Positions 1 through 8,682 of a DNA stretch of 64,000 nt are shown here, one piece after another; position 1 is the stretch's first letter; each line of letters opens with the position of its first letter. Under the pieces are notes generated by a model. It had not been told where the DNA came from. It searched no databases and saw only the letters and a list, made by a program, of their open reading frames with translations. The DNA lies in NCBI GenBank assembly GCA_029980465.1, contig JARYIJ010000001.1, forward strand, positions 434,001 through 498,000, written 5' to 3'. Both the position numbers and the translations under genes were made by a program. The DNA is from Pseudolabrys sp. (GTDB lineage: Bacteria; Pseudomonadota; Alphaproteobacteria; Rhizobiales; Xanthobacteraceae).

Positions 1-1
1 G

Positions 2-577
2 ACACTCGCGGTCAATCTGGCGCAGTCGCTTGCCGCCATCGGCCTCAAAACCATTCTGGTCGAAGGCGACCTGCGCAACCCCGAGATGTCGCGTTCGCTG
101 TGTCCTCGCGCCACTATCGGGGCGATCGAAGTCGCGACCGGCGAGGCCCGCTTCCGCGATGCCTTGCTCATGGATCGCGTCACGGGACTGACCATACTGC
201 CGTCGCCGCCGAAAGATCGCGATCCGGACATTAGCGAGTTCATCTTCTCCAATGCGATGCGGGCCATGCTCGATCAGCTCCAGCAGGAATTCGAGTACGT
301 CGTCATCGACGCGCCGCCTCTGGTTCCGCTGGTCGACGCGCGCGCCCTCGCCGACCTGGCCGACCGCATCGTGCTGGCGATCCGCTGGGATAGCACGCCG
401 CGCGACGTCGTCGCCCAGGCGATCGAGACGCTGATGCCGGCGTACGAGCACCTGCTCGGCACGGTGCTGACCCGCGTCGATATGCAGCGGCTGCGCCTGT
501 ACGACTACTACCGCAGTTCGCCCTACGTCATGCCCTACTCGTATCTCGGCCAGCCGCGCATCGGGCGGGCGTCGTGA
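2..577 (+). CDS. Tyrosine autokinase (BY-kinase, CpsD/ExoP type), C-terminal part; 5' end outside window
   Basis: The frame is open from base 2, so the N-terminal part and the Walker A loop lie before the window. What is visible is the second half of a bacterial tyrosine kinase domain: a TLAVNLAQSLA helix that normally follows Walker A, ILVEGDLRNP as Walker A', and VVIDAPP near base 300 as Walker B. The C-terminus carries a tyrosine cluster (YDYYRSSPYVMPYSY), the usual autophosphorylation tail. In this family the kinase works with a Wzz-type chain-length regulator and controls polymerisation and export of exopolysaccharide. The polysaccharide genes that follow on the same strand fit this. Whether the missing part holds a fused Wzz membrane domain cannot be seen. 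Confidence 0.85.
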   Translation, partial: TLAVNLAQSLAAIGLKTILVEGDLRNPEMSRSLCPRATIGAIEVATGEARFRDALLMDRVTGLTILPSPPKDRDPDISEFIFSNAMRAMLDQLQQEFEYVVIDAPPLVPLVDARALADLADRIVLAIRWDSTPRDVVAQAIETLMPAYEHLLGTVLTRVDMQRLRLYDYYRSSPYVMPYSYLGQPRIGRAS

Positions 578-590
578 GGGTGGCGCGCCG

Positions 591-992
591 ATGAAGCCCC
601 TGCTTGCCCTGGCGCTGCTATCGCTCCTGGCCACGCCAGCTCTGGCCGAAAGCTGCACCAAGAGCCGCGATTACATTCTGGAAGGCCTGGCCGGCGATCT
701 GCCCAAGCCGGGCCGCATCTATCAGGACCTGTTCAAGGACTGCATGGAAGTCCTGACCTTTTCCAACGTGAAGGATGCCTACGTCCTCAAGGACGGCGGC
801 ATCGCCATCGATCCGCGGCGTAACGGCCTCGCCGCAACGGCCTCGACGCTGGCGCGGTTCTGCGAGCGATTTCCCAATGGCACGGCGCGCTTCTTCACCC
901 GCAACGAACAGAGCAATCCGCATACCGTCGGGCTCGTCGTGATGATGTCGTCCGCGGGTGCGGTGCCTTGCGCCAAAATCCGCGGCAATTGA
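591..992 (+). CDS. Small secreted protein of unknown function
   Basis: A 133-residue protein beginning with a clear Sec signal peptide: charged start, hydrophobic run LLALALLSLLATPALA, and a likely cut after ALA at about residue 19. The mature part has four cysteines (in AESCTKS, FKDCMEV, ARFCERF and VPCAKIR), which could form two disulfides in the periplasm. I recognise no family. It starts 13 bp after the kinase gene and 18 bp before the methyltransferase gene on the same strand, so it is probably co-transcribed and connected with the envelope or polysaccharide. Confidence 0.75.
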   Translation: MKPLLALALLSLLATPALAESCTKSRDYILEGLAGDLPKPGRIYQDLFKDCMEVLTFSNVKDAYVLKDGGIAIDPRRNGLAATASTLARFCERFPNGTARFFTRNEQSNPHTVGLVVMMSSAGAVPCAKIRGN

Positions 993-1010
993 CACATAAC
1001 GGAGATCACG

Positions 1011-1769
1011 ATGGGCAGCGTCTATGCGAGGCTTGAAGCCGGATTATCCGCCGTCCGCTTGAGCCGGCTGGCGCGCGCCGTAAAACGGCAGCGTTTGACC
1101 TACCTGTCCTACGCCAAATTGCTCCGCCTCGAAGAGGCATTGGACAGGGTCGTGTCTGGGCAAGTCGATGGACACTTTCTGGAGTTCGGCGTCGCGCTCG
1201 GCGGCTCTGCCATCCTCATTGCCGAGGCTGCCACGCGGGCGCGGCAGCCATTTGTCGGCTTCGACGTGTTCGGAATGATTCCTCCACCCGCATCCGAAAA
1301 GGACGATGCAATATCGAAAGCGCGCTATCAAACGATCGCCAATGGCAGCGCCACAGGCATCGGTGGCGATCTCTACTACGGCTACCGCACGTCGCTTTAC
1401 GACGACGTCGTCACTGCATTCCGCCGCAATGGCTTCGTGGTTGACAGCAAGGCTATCACGCTGGTCAAGGGCCTGTTCGAGGACACCTGGCCGACTGCCA
1501 GCGTCAGCTCCGTCGCTTTCTGCCACATCGATTGCGACTGGTACGACCCGGTGTGGTTCTGTCTCAAGCAGGTCGCGCCCCGGCTGGCGGCAAACGGCAG
1601 CATTCTGCTCGACGACTACCATGACTATGGCGGGTGCCGCCGCGCCACCGATGAATTCCTCGATGCTCATCCGGACTTCGAGCTGTCAGACGGCCCCAAC
1701 GTCGCGCTGCGCCGCCGCGGCAATATATCGTCCCTGCGCCCGCCTGAGCGGGCCGTCGCCGCCGGGTGA
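1011..1769 (+). CDS. TylF/MycF-family SAM-dependent O-methyltransferase
   Basis: A 252-residue class I methyltransferase. GHFLEFGVALGGSA at about residue 53 is the SAM-binding glycine loop. VAFCHIDCDWYDPV near residue 170 carries the acidic residues that bind the metal and the acceptor hydroxyls, and ILLDDYHDYGGCRRATDEFL is the typical TylF C-terminal motif. Members methylate sugar hydroxyls; here the likely target is a sugar of the secreted polysaccharide. A GGAG ribosome site precedes the ATG. The gene is followed 6 bp later by the acetyltransferase gene. The exact acceptor is unknown. Confidence 0.85.
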   Translation: MGSVYARLEAGLSAVRLSRLARAVKRQRLTYLSYAKLLRLEEALDRVVSGQVDGHFLEFGVALGGSAILIAEAATRARQPFVGFDVFGMIPPPASEKDDAISKARYQTIANGSATGIGGDLYYGYRTSLYDDVVTAFRRNGFVVDSKAITLVKGLFEDTWPTASVSSVAFCHIDCDWYDPVWFCLKQVAPRLAANGSILLDDYHDYGGCRRATDEFLDAHPDFELSDGPNVALRRRGNISSLRPPERAVAAG

Positions 1770-1775
1770 AGCGGA

Positions 1776-2252
1776 ATGGCAACGCCAAGCCTGAACAAGC
1801 TGCTATGGCTGCGGCGGCAGATCGTCCACGCCAAGTGGCTCTATTATACCCGTGTCTGGGGCATGGACATCCACCGGACCGCGTCCTTCTCTCTCAGCGT
1901 CCGGTTCGACAAGACTTATCCGAAGGGCGTCCACATCGGCGCGTGGAGCTACATCGCGTTCGAGACCGCAATCCTGTCGCATGACATGACGCGGGGCCTT
2001 TATCTTCACACGCGGATCGGCGAGCGCTGCTTCATCGGCGCGCGCAGCATGATCCTTCCCGGCGTGACAATCGGCGACGAGTGCGTGGTCGGGTCCGGCA
2101 GCGTCGTCACCAAGGATGTGCCGCCGCGTTCCGTCGTGGCAGGAAATCCGGCAACCATCATCCGGCAAAATATCGTCGTCGGAGCCTTCGGCCGCTTCGC
2201 GACCGCCGAGGAAACCAAATCGCGGCTCGCCGCGGCGGGGGCGTTCGACTGA
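1776..2252 (+). CDS. Hexapeptide-repeat acyltransferase (WcaF/LbH type)
   Basis: A 158-residue left-handed beta-helix acyltransferase. Hexapeptide turns run from [18 protein letters not shown] through [14 protein letters not shown] to the conserved ending [16 protein letters not shown]. The family forms trimers that move an acetyl or acyl group from a CoA thioester to a sugar hydroxyl, so this enzyme probably decorates the exopolysaccharide. It sits between a methyltransferase and a glycosyltransferase gene. Its stop codon ends only 2 bp before the next ATG, which indicates translational coupling. Confidence 0.85.
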   Translation: MATPSLNKLLWLRRQIVHAKWLYYTRVWGMDIHRTASFSLSVRFDKTYPKGVHIGAWSYIAFETAILSHDMTRGLYLHTRIGERCFIGARSMILPGVTIGDECVVGSGSVVTKDVPPRSVVAGNPATIIRQNIVVGAFGRFATAEETKSRLAAAGAFD

Positions 2253-2254
2253 CG

Positions 2255-3250
2255 ATGACGCCGCTGTTCCTGATCCAGAGTCACAAAAGTCCTGCGCAGG
2301 TCGCGCGACTTGTGCGTGTTTTGCGCGAGGGTTGCCCGAACAGCGTTGTCCTGGTCAGCCACGACTTTCGCGTCAGCGATCTTCCGGCCGCGATGACTCG
2401 CGAGGACGCCAGCGTTCACGTCATCGAAGGGCGCGGCGGACGCGGAGATTTCGAGATCGTCGATGCCTATCTCGCGGCCTTGCGCTGGCTGCGTGACAAC
2501 AGGATCGAATATGACTGGGTGACCAATCTCAGCGGCCAGGACTATCCGGTCGCCTCCCTCTCCGGTTTCACCGCAGATTTATTGCGCGCGCGGCACGACG
2601 GCTACCTGCACCATTTCGACGCCTTGATTCAGGATTCGCGCGAAATGACGCCGATGGCCTGGCCCGCCGGCCATGGCCGTGACCGTTACCTCTATCAATA
2701 CAGGAAAATCAAACAAACCTTCGGCAAGGCGGAACGCGCCGCCTTCCGGATTCCGCGGATCGTGATCGAACGCATGAGCGATCGGTACCGCTTCAACACA
2801 GCCTACGGGCTTCTGGCCGGCCGGCGCGCCTGTGTGACACCCTTCTCGGAAACGTTCCGCTGCTATGCCGGAAGCTATTGGCACACGGTGCGTCGCCGCT
2901 GCGCCGATTATCTCATCGACTTCACCGGCGCTCATCCGGAGGTTGTCACGTACCTACGCAGCGTGCTGGTGCCGGACGAGTGCTTCGTGCAGACGATCCT
3001 CGCCAACAACCCGGACTTTCACTTCGTCAACGACAACCGGCGTTATTATGACATGAGCGGTTCCCGCCTTGGGCACCCGAAGGTGATGACGGAAGACGAC
3101 CTGCCGCAATTTATCGGGAAAAACTACGTGTTCGCGCGCAAATTTGAGCCGGGCAGCGGATCAAGGCTGTTCGACACGCTGGACCGCCTCGCGCGCGGCG
3201 AGCCTGCTTCAGCAGGACGAGAACGCCTTCAGGCCGACGCCCTGAGCTGA
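2255..3250 (+). CDS. GT14-type (core-2/I-branching) glycosyltransferase
   Basis: A 331-residue cytoplasmic protein with the pattern of the Branch family (beta-1,6-N-acetylglucosaminyltransferase-like): NLSGQDYPVASL in the first half, GSYWHTVRRRCADYL in the middle, and VPDECFVQTIL towards the C-terminus, where the acidic pair is thought to be catalytic. The frame is open further upstream, but ATG 2255 is chosen because MTPLFLIQSHKSPAQV is the usual family start and it follows the acetyltransferase stop by 2 bp. Its 3' end overlaps the convergent flippase gene by 22 bp. Donor and acceptor sugars cannot be assigned. Confidence 0.82.
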   Translation: MTPLFLIQSHKSPAQVARLVRVLREGCPNSVVLVSHDFRVSDLPAAMTREDASVHVIEGRGGRGDFEIVDAYLAALRWLRDNRIEYDWVTNLSGQDYPVASLSGFTADLLRARHDGYLHHFDALIQDSREMTPMAWPAGHGRDRYLYQYRKIKQTFGKAERAAFRIPRIVIERMSDRYRFNTAYGLLAGRRACVTPFSETFRCYAGSYWHTVRRRCADYLIDFTGAHPEVVTYLRSVLVPDECFVQTILANNPDFHFVNDNRRYYDMSGSRLGHPKVMTEDDLPQFIGKNYVFARKFEPGSGSRLFDTLDRLARGEPASAGRERLQADALS

Positions 3251-4689
3251 CGGACATCGCCCGCCAATTGCCGCAACAGGCGCATGGCCGGGCGATCGAT
3301 CAGCGCCAGAGCCAGCGCATAAACGACGACACCGGCCGATACCTCGGCGATCAGGCGCTGGACCGCCCCGGTGTCGCGCAATGCGGCCGAGGCGGCATAG
3401 ACGGCGCACGCCATAACCGCTGCCGCGATGATCGGCCGGATCGAGGCCCCGAACTGCCGCGCGGGTGAAATGCCGAGGTAGCGGTCGATCGCGTAGAAAC
3501 TCCACGGCACGCCGATGATATGCCGTGTAATCCAGGCCAGACCGATCACCATAAGCCCCTGACCGCCCGTCAGAGCGCCGGCGAGAACCGTCACGGCGCA
3601 GGCCAACGTCGCGTAAAAGACGAGACCGCCCTGCTTGCCGCGCGCCCGCAATGCCGGTCCGACCAGCATCCGCGGGAAGGAAATCACCCAGCCGATCGCT
3701 GCGATCTCGCTGACGATGGCGGCAGGCGCCCATTTCGCGGAAAACACGGTTCCGATCAGATCCGGCATCACCAGAGCGAGGCCGGTGAAAATCGGCGCTG
3801 CCGCCATCGTGATCAGCCGCGTCGCCTTGAGGAAGGCATCCGACGGATCGCGGCCCGAGCGCTCGAGCGCAGCGAAAAATGCCAGGCCGAACCGGATCGA
3901 GAAAGTCTGCACGAGGTTGGCCGTCTCGTCGATCAGGCGTTGCGCGAACTGAAAGAAACCAAGGATGGTGGGACCATGGATGTACCCCAGCACCAGCCAG
4001 AACACGCGAGGCATCATCCCCCACAGTAATCGCTCGAGGCTGAATGCTGCGCCGAACGTCACGAGCCGGCGGAACTCCATGGGGCTGAAGCGCGGCCGCG
4101 GCCAGCGCGCCATCATCGGCGCGATCGTGACAAGGCTGGCGCAGGAGCCGACGAGCGTGCCCAGCACCAATGCCCAGGCGCCGAACTTGAAGAAAGCGAA
4201 CACGGCGGTGGCGGCGATCATGGCGACGCGGCTTGCGGTCATTCGCACTGTGACGGCGGAGGCCCGTAATTTGCGCATGAACAATCCGGTCGGGATCGCC
4301 ACAAGCGCATTGACCGGCAGGATCAGCGCGGCCACCTCGAGCAACGGCGCGACCTGCGGCTCGCCGTAGAACCGGGCGATCGGCCCCGCAAACAGATAGC
4401 AACAGGCTGCGGCAGCCAGCGCCAGCACGAACACGGTCGTGAAGGCTGTATCGGAGACGAGCGTGTCGCTCGACCTCGCGCCGACCAGGGCCTCGACCAT
4501 GCCGAGCCCGGCGACGATCTCGATCACGCCGACCACGGAGAGCGCGATGGTCGCCTGCCCCACCTCCGCGGGCTCGAGAAACCACGCCAGCACGAACGTC
4601 AAGGCCAGGCCGGCGAGGCCGTTGACGACGCTCTCGGCGACGGTCCAGGGAACCGCCCGGATCACCTGATGCTTCAGCCGTTTCGACAC
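3229..4689 (-). CDS. Lipopolysaccharide/exopolysaccharide flippase (Wzx/PST family)
   Basis: A 486-residue membrane protein with roughly a dozen hydrophobic segments and the layout of the oligosaccharide flippase family. The N-terminus (AVPWTVAESVVNGLAGLALTF) and the region around RLLWGMMPRVFWLVLGYIHG match the PST branch. Such proteins move undecaprenyl-linked repeat units across the inner membrane. The gene is transcribed after the pyruvyltransferase-family gene (34 bp gap) and is convergent with the GT14 gene. Confidence 0.85.
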   Translation of the reverse strand: MSKRLKHQVIRAVPWTVAESVVNGLAGLALTFVLAWFLEPAEVGQATIALSVVGVIEIVAGLGMVEALVGARSSDTLVSDTAFTTVFVLALAAAACCYLFAGPIARFYGEPQVAPLLEVAALILPVNALVAIPTGLFMRKLRASAVTVRMTASRVAMIAATAVFAFFKFGAWALVLGTLVGSCASLVTIAPMMARWPRPRFSPMEFRRLVTFGAAFSLERLLWGMMPRVFWLVLGYIHGPTILGFFQFAQRLIDETANLVQTFSIRFGLAFFAALERSGRDPSDAFLKATRLITMAAAPIFTGLALVMPDLIGTVFSAKWAPAAIVSEIAAIGWVISFPRMLVGPALRARGKQGGLVFYATLACAVTVLAGALTGGQGLMVIGLAWITRHIIGVPWSFYAIDRYLGISPARQFGASIRPIIAAAVMACAVYAASAALRDTGAVQRLIAEVSAGVVVYALALALIDRPAMRLLRQLAGDVRQLRASA

Positions 4690-4723
4690 CGGCGCGCTTT
4701 CCAGATTCGGGACAGCATGACGA

Positions 4724-5758
4724 TCATTCGGCGGCCTGCTTGACCGCGTCCGGCTCGATCAGCGGCGTGTCCCCGAGCCAAAGCTGCACGTAGCGATGCA
4801 GCTTGCCATAAGTTCCCTCGCCGTAGCGCACGTCCTTGGACATCAGCGCGCCGAGGATGAGCCCGTGGAGGCGGTCGGTATCGATGGTCCGATACGGCCG
4901 AAAGACGTCGACCGCCCGCCGGATCAGCCGATCGCGATAAATGCGCCAGAGCTGATAATTCGGCACCGCGTGGCGCAACGGATTGTCGATCGTCTGCCAC
5001 TTGCGCAAGGCCCGCAGCGAGAAGGTCGAGAGCCGGCCGTTGAGATCGGCCCAATCGAATTCTGCATCCGCTGTCGAAGCCGCGCGCCGGCTTTCCCGGT
5101 CGCGCCGCCGCAACACCAGGGTGCCGGATTCCCGGCCGTCCGATGCCAAACCACGGCTGCCCCACAACTGATGCGCCATATCGGGCATGATGTCGCCGGC
5201 GCCGCCCATGTCGTCTTGCACGAAGCGCAGCGATTCGGCGTCACGGGCGAACACGAACAGGTTCTTGTGCGCGCCGAACAGGCGAGCTGCCCGCGCACGC
5301 TCCCGCGCGCTGCCGAAATGAATCGACTGCGGCAGGATCACGATCGGCGTGTCGGGGTAACGCTGAATGATCGTTTCACGAAATGACTGAAATTCGGGCC
5401 AGAGATCGCCGAAATTCCCGCCGCCATGCAAGGCCAGCGTACAGCCCTCGCGAAGCAACAGCCGGTCCAGGCTGGCGATTGACGGCTTCAGCACGAAGGC
5501 GGACTCGTCGGCCTGCCCGCGCCGGCTGAAATCGTGGATGCTGAATCGCCCGCGGACATCGTAGCCATAGTCGGCGAGGAACGCATCGGCGCCCTGGTGG
5601 ATCAGCAGATCCCCGACGTTGTCGTGCACCGGATAGTCCAGGTAAACGAGCGGCCGTCCGACCGGCATGACGGACGTGATCCGGCTCAGCCGCTGCTTGA
5701 GCTGCGTCATCAGCTGATGATGGCAACGAAAATTATCGGGCGAGCGCGCTTCAGCCAA
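4724..5758 (-). CDS. Polysaccharide pyruvyltransferase family protein
   Basis: A 344-residue protein of the pyruvyltransferase family (PF04230 type). DNVGDLLIHQGADAFLADYG is the glycine-rich N-terminal motif, LHGGGNFGDLWPEFQ the central motif and PIVILPQSIHF the third. Members add a pyruvate ketal to a sugar of a secreted glycan, usually from phosphoenolpyruvate. Start choice: TTG at 5758 has a strong GGGAGG ribosome site 5 nt upstream, whereas the in-frame ATG at 5710 (MTQLKQR) has no clear site, so the TTG start is preferred but not certain. It is divergent from the O-antigen ligase gene. Confidence 0.82.
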   Translation of the reverse strand: MAEARSPDNFRCHHQLMTQLKQRLSRITSVMPVGRPLVYLDYPVHDNVGDLLIHQGADAFLADYGYDVRGRFSIHDFSRRGQADESAFVLKPSIASLDRLLLREGCTLALHGGGNFGDLWPEFQSFRETIIQRYPDTPIVILPQSIHFGSARERARAARLFGAHKNLFVFARDAESLRFVQDDMGGAGDIMPDMAHQLWGSRGLASDGRESGTLVLRRRDRESRRAASTADAEFDWADLNGRLSTFSLRALRKWQTIDNPLRHAVPNYQLWRIYRDRLIRRAVDVFRPYRTIDTDRLHGLILGALMSKDVRYGEGTYGKLHRYVQLWLGDTPLIEPDAVKQAAE

Positions 5759-6022
5759 CGCAGCCTCCCGATGCGGACGTCGCTGTCACGGTTCGAAGAA
5801 AGCCGAACGATGGCCGCGAGTTCGAGCCGTTGAAAGTTCCAACCGCTCGTTTGGGCATCAGGCCTCTCTCTCGATCGATCAAAAACCACATCTGTCCGCA
5901 ATCCGACATAGTGACAACAAATTCGGCGCTAGGCTCAGGCTAGTCGCGCCGTTCCAACGCTCCATTTGTCGCGGAACACACCGACGTTTTTGAGGCAAAC
6001 AACTCACACGCATGAAATGTGA
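5759..6022. promoter_or_regulatory. Divergent intergenic region between pyruvyltransferase-family and O-antigen ligase genes
   Basis: 264 bp without a convincing gene. Both flanking genes start here and point away from each other, so promoters in both directions must lie inside. I see no unambiguous -35/-10 pair or palindrome. Confidence 0.5.
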
Positions 6023-7501
6023 ATGACAGAGCGACAGTGGATGATCGACGGCGCAAGGTCGCCGGCGCTGCGAACGGTGTCACTCGCAGCCGGGGTGACC
6101 GCACTCTATGGCACCGCAGCGTTTGCGATTTTTTCACTGCCGCTCCGCGCGGACGATGTCCATGCGGTCGTGCTGCTTGCGGCAACGCCGCTTCTGCTAA
6201 TCGGCCTTTATGTTGTGGCCAATGGCGTACTCGGCGACCGGCTATTCGGTGCGCTGACGGCGATCGTCTACATTTTCATCGCCGCAGCGGTGTTCCGCGT
6301 ACGCGATTACGATGATAAATCGATAGATCTTCAGGTCGCCGCCAAACTGGCTGCATTTGGAATCATCTTTATCACCAATACGATCTTTTTCAGTTTTGCC
6401 TTGCGCCGTATCCGCCTACCACGCCTGTTCTTCATCTGGCTGGTTTTCTTTTGCGCCCTGATCGTATGCTCGCTTTACGCCGTGAAGCTGAGCTTTGCGC
6501 TTACCTGCACTATCCTGTTCCTGTTCTGCTATCTCTATGCCGTCTACATGACGATGTGGCTGTCACGGCTGACTGCGATCCAGGTCATGATGGCGGCGGC
6601 GCTGCTGCTCTGTGTCGGCTCGATCTTCGTTTACTATGCGATCCCCTCGATCGGCGTCATGCAGGCGTGGACGCCCGAAGCCGGATTCGGCGAGATCGGG
6701 CGCATGAAGGGTCTGACCGGCTCGGCGAACGGCATCGGCTTCATCGCCGCGTTCGCACTTCTGCTCTCGGTTCTTTATTTCCGCTCCTTCGGCACAGTCG
6801 GCAAGCTGCTGGCCGTTGGCCTCGTGCCAAGCGCATTGGCCTGCCTGATACTGAGCGACAATCGCAGCTCGATGATCGCAGTCGTTGCCTCGATCTGGCT
6901 CAGCGTCGTGTTCCGGCGTCATGTCAGCGCTAAACTGCTCGTCAGCGTGACGCTCGGGCTCATCGGCGTTGCGGTCCTCGCCGCATTCCCGGATCAAATC
7001 TTCGCCATGCTGTCGCGCTCGGGCAATCCGGAGGAAATCACCAGCGTCACCGGCCGCTCGGCGATCTGGTCCGTGGTCATCCAGATGTGGCTACAGCGGC
7101 CGCTGTACGGCTATGGCTATACCTCGGCGCTGGCGATCCTACCGCTCGATCCAAGGCTGTTTCACGTCGCCGCCCATGCCCATAACATGTATCTCGAGCT
7201 GCTGTTCGCAGGCGGCCTGATCCTGCTCGCGGTATTCCTGTTCGCCGTCGTGCAGACGGTTCTGGCGATTATCCGGCTTCGCGCGGTCAACGAGGCGGCG
7301 CTGCTGTTCTTCTTCATGCTACGCGGCCTGACCGAAGCGACGCCCTTCAGCGGCATGGTCGGCTTCAGCAGTCTCGCCTTTACGCTGACCGTCGCGCTGG
7401 TCATCGCACAGCTTGCGGCGGCACGTCGGTTCGCAACCGTACCTGCGCGGCGGTTCAGCCTGGCCGGCGCCGTTCCAATGCCGCAACAATCGCCTTCGTG
7501 A
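6023..7501 (+). CDS. O-antigen ligase / polysaccharide polymerase-like membrane protein
   Basis: A 492-residue polytopic membrane protein with about 11-12 hydrophobic segments and the Wzy/WaaL layout. GLTGSANGIGFIAAF precedes a long loop; LSDNRSSMIAV and the large periplasmic loop GRSAIWSVVIQMWLQRPLYG with AHAHNMYLELLFAGG hold the conserved Arg and His of the ligase family. It joins glycan units to each other or to a lipid acceptor on the outer face of the inner membrane. The last 47 bp overlap the convergent GH10 gene. Ligase and polymerase cannot be told apart from sequence alone. Confidence 0.82.
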   Translation: MTERQWMIDGARSPALRTVSLAAGVTALYGTAAFAIFSLPLRADDVHAVVLLAATPLLLIGLYVVANGVLGDRLFGALTAIVYIFIAAAVFRVRDYDDKSIDLQVAAKLAAFGIIFITNTIFFSFALRRIRLPRLFFIWLVFFCALIVCSLYAVKLSFALTCTILFLFCYLYAVYMTMWLSRLTAIQVMMAAALLLCVGSIFVYYAIPSIGVMQAWTPEAGFGEIGRMKGLTGSANGIGFIAAFALLLSVLYFRSFGTVGKLLAVGLVPSALACLILSDNRSSMIAVVASIWLSVVFRRHVSAKLLVSVTLGLIGVAVLAAFPDQIFAMLSRSGNPEEITSVTGRSAIWSVVIQMWLQRPLYGYGYTSALAILPLDPRLFHVAAHAHNMYLELLFAGGLILLAVFLFAVVQTVLAIIRLRAVNEAALLFFFMLRGLTEATPFSGMVGFSSLAFTLTVALVIAQLAAARRFATVPARRFSLAGAVPMPQQSPS

Positions 7502-8564
7502 CCGCCTTGGGCCTCAAGGCATCGTCGAACGGCAACCCCCTGTTGACAAGGCCCTGCTGCCGCAGCGCCGGCGTGGTCCGCCAGGAATAGCGGTCCGACA
7601 GGCCCCACGACACAATACCCTCCACCGCAGGTTCCTGCAGCGCGACGTCGAGATAGCGCCTCACTTCGTCGGCGACGCGCGTATCACGAATATTCAGCGG
7701 CATCTTGAGATCGCCCTCGCGGACGTCGAGTTCAGTGATGGTGATCCGGACGCCATGGGACGCAAGATCACGCAGAAAAGTGCTCAATGCGGTCTCGGAA
7801 AACGGCGAGCCATCGAGCCGCAAATGTCCCTGGATGCCGATGCCGTCGAGCGGTACTTTTTCTGTCTTGAGGGTATCGACGAGCCGCAACAATGCCGCGC
7901 GACGGGCACGTTCAACCGATCCGTCATAATCGACGCCATACTCGTTGATATAGAGCCGCATGCCAGGCGCGGCCTCGCGCGCCAGTGTGAGAGAGAGCGG
8001 AATGTAATCCGGGCCGAACGCCTTAAGGAACGGGCTCGCTCGCAAGCCATCGTCGCGACCATCGTTGGGCTCGATCACTTCATTAAGCACGTCCCAGTGG
8101 ATGAACCGGCTGTCGCCGTAGCGGTGCAACATCGCCGCGATATGCGTTGCGACCGCGTCCCATCCACCCGGCTGGCCCAAGATATCCTTCGCCCATTCGG
8201 GAATGCTCCTGTGCCAGATCAGGGTGTGGCCGCGAAGCTTGAGGCCGTGTTCGGAAGCAAACCGCACGATCGCATCGGCCTGCGCGAAGTTCGGCTTGCC
8301 GCGATGCTTTTCAATCGCTGCCCATTTCATTTCCCATTCCGGCACAATGACGGCGCATTGCTCGGCAACCAAATCGGCGAACGTGGCATCGCGCGCGAGT
8401 TCCATATGCTGCACGGCCGCGCCCCAGAATAACTCATGCGTCTGCGCTGCCTTTTTTAGCGTCAGATCGGCGGCACGGCTGCGCATCGGAACAGCGATGC
8501 CAGCGGCCAGCACGCTCCCGAACACGCCCGTCAAGAAATCACGCCGTGGTAATGCCGCGCTCAT
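7455..8564 (-). CDS. Tat-exported GH10 endo-1,4-beta-xylanase-like glycoside hydrolase
   Basis: A 369-residue protein. Residues 7-30 (RRDFLTGVFGSVLAAGIAV) form a twin-arginine signal. The TIM barrel shows RGHTLIWH at 111, the acid/base Glu162 in HWDVLNEV and the nucleophile Glu278 in ITELDVRE. The frame extends upstream to 8693, but that start would overlap the divergent deacetylase gene and bury the Tat signal; ATG 8564 is therefore used. GH10 enzymes cut beta-1,4 xylan and related glycans. Inside an exopolysaccharide locus it more likely trims or releases the cell's own polymer than degrades plant xylan. Confidence 0.88.
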   Translation of the reverse strand: MSAALPRRDFLTGVFGSVLAAGIAVPMRSRAADLTLKKAAQTHELFWGAAVQHMELARDATFADLVAEQCAVIVPEWEMKWAAIEKHRGKPNFAQADAIVRFASEHGLKLRGHTLIWHRSIPEWAKDILGQPGGWDAVATHIAAMLHRYGDSRFIHWDVLNEVIEPNDGRDDGLRASPFLKAFGPDYIPLSLTLAREAAPGMRLYINEYGVDYDGSVERARRAALLRLVDTLKTEKVPLDGIGIQGHLRLDGSPFSETALSTFLRDLASHGVRITITELDVREGDLKMPLNIRDTRVADEVRRYLDVALQEPAVEGIVSWGLSDRYSWRTTPALRQQGLVNRGLPFDDALRPKAVTKAIVAALERRRPG

Positions 8565-8682
8565 CGTCTCGCCGCCTTGGCGCCTCAAATCCCGCATAGC
8601 ACCATGACCGGCAATCGTCCGACGCCTCTGCGGCATTCGCGTGGCGACAGTCATCGAACCATCGGGAGCGTAGCGCACTCGC

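Noticed and set aside
3209..4585. A 458-codon minus-strand frame overlapping the flippase gene
   Set aside because: The other frame encodes a hydrophobic flippase with proper length; this frame is Arg-rich and lacks domains.
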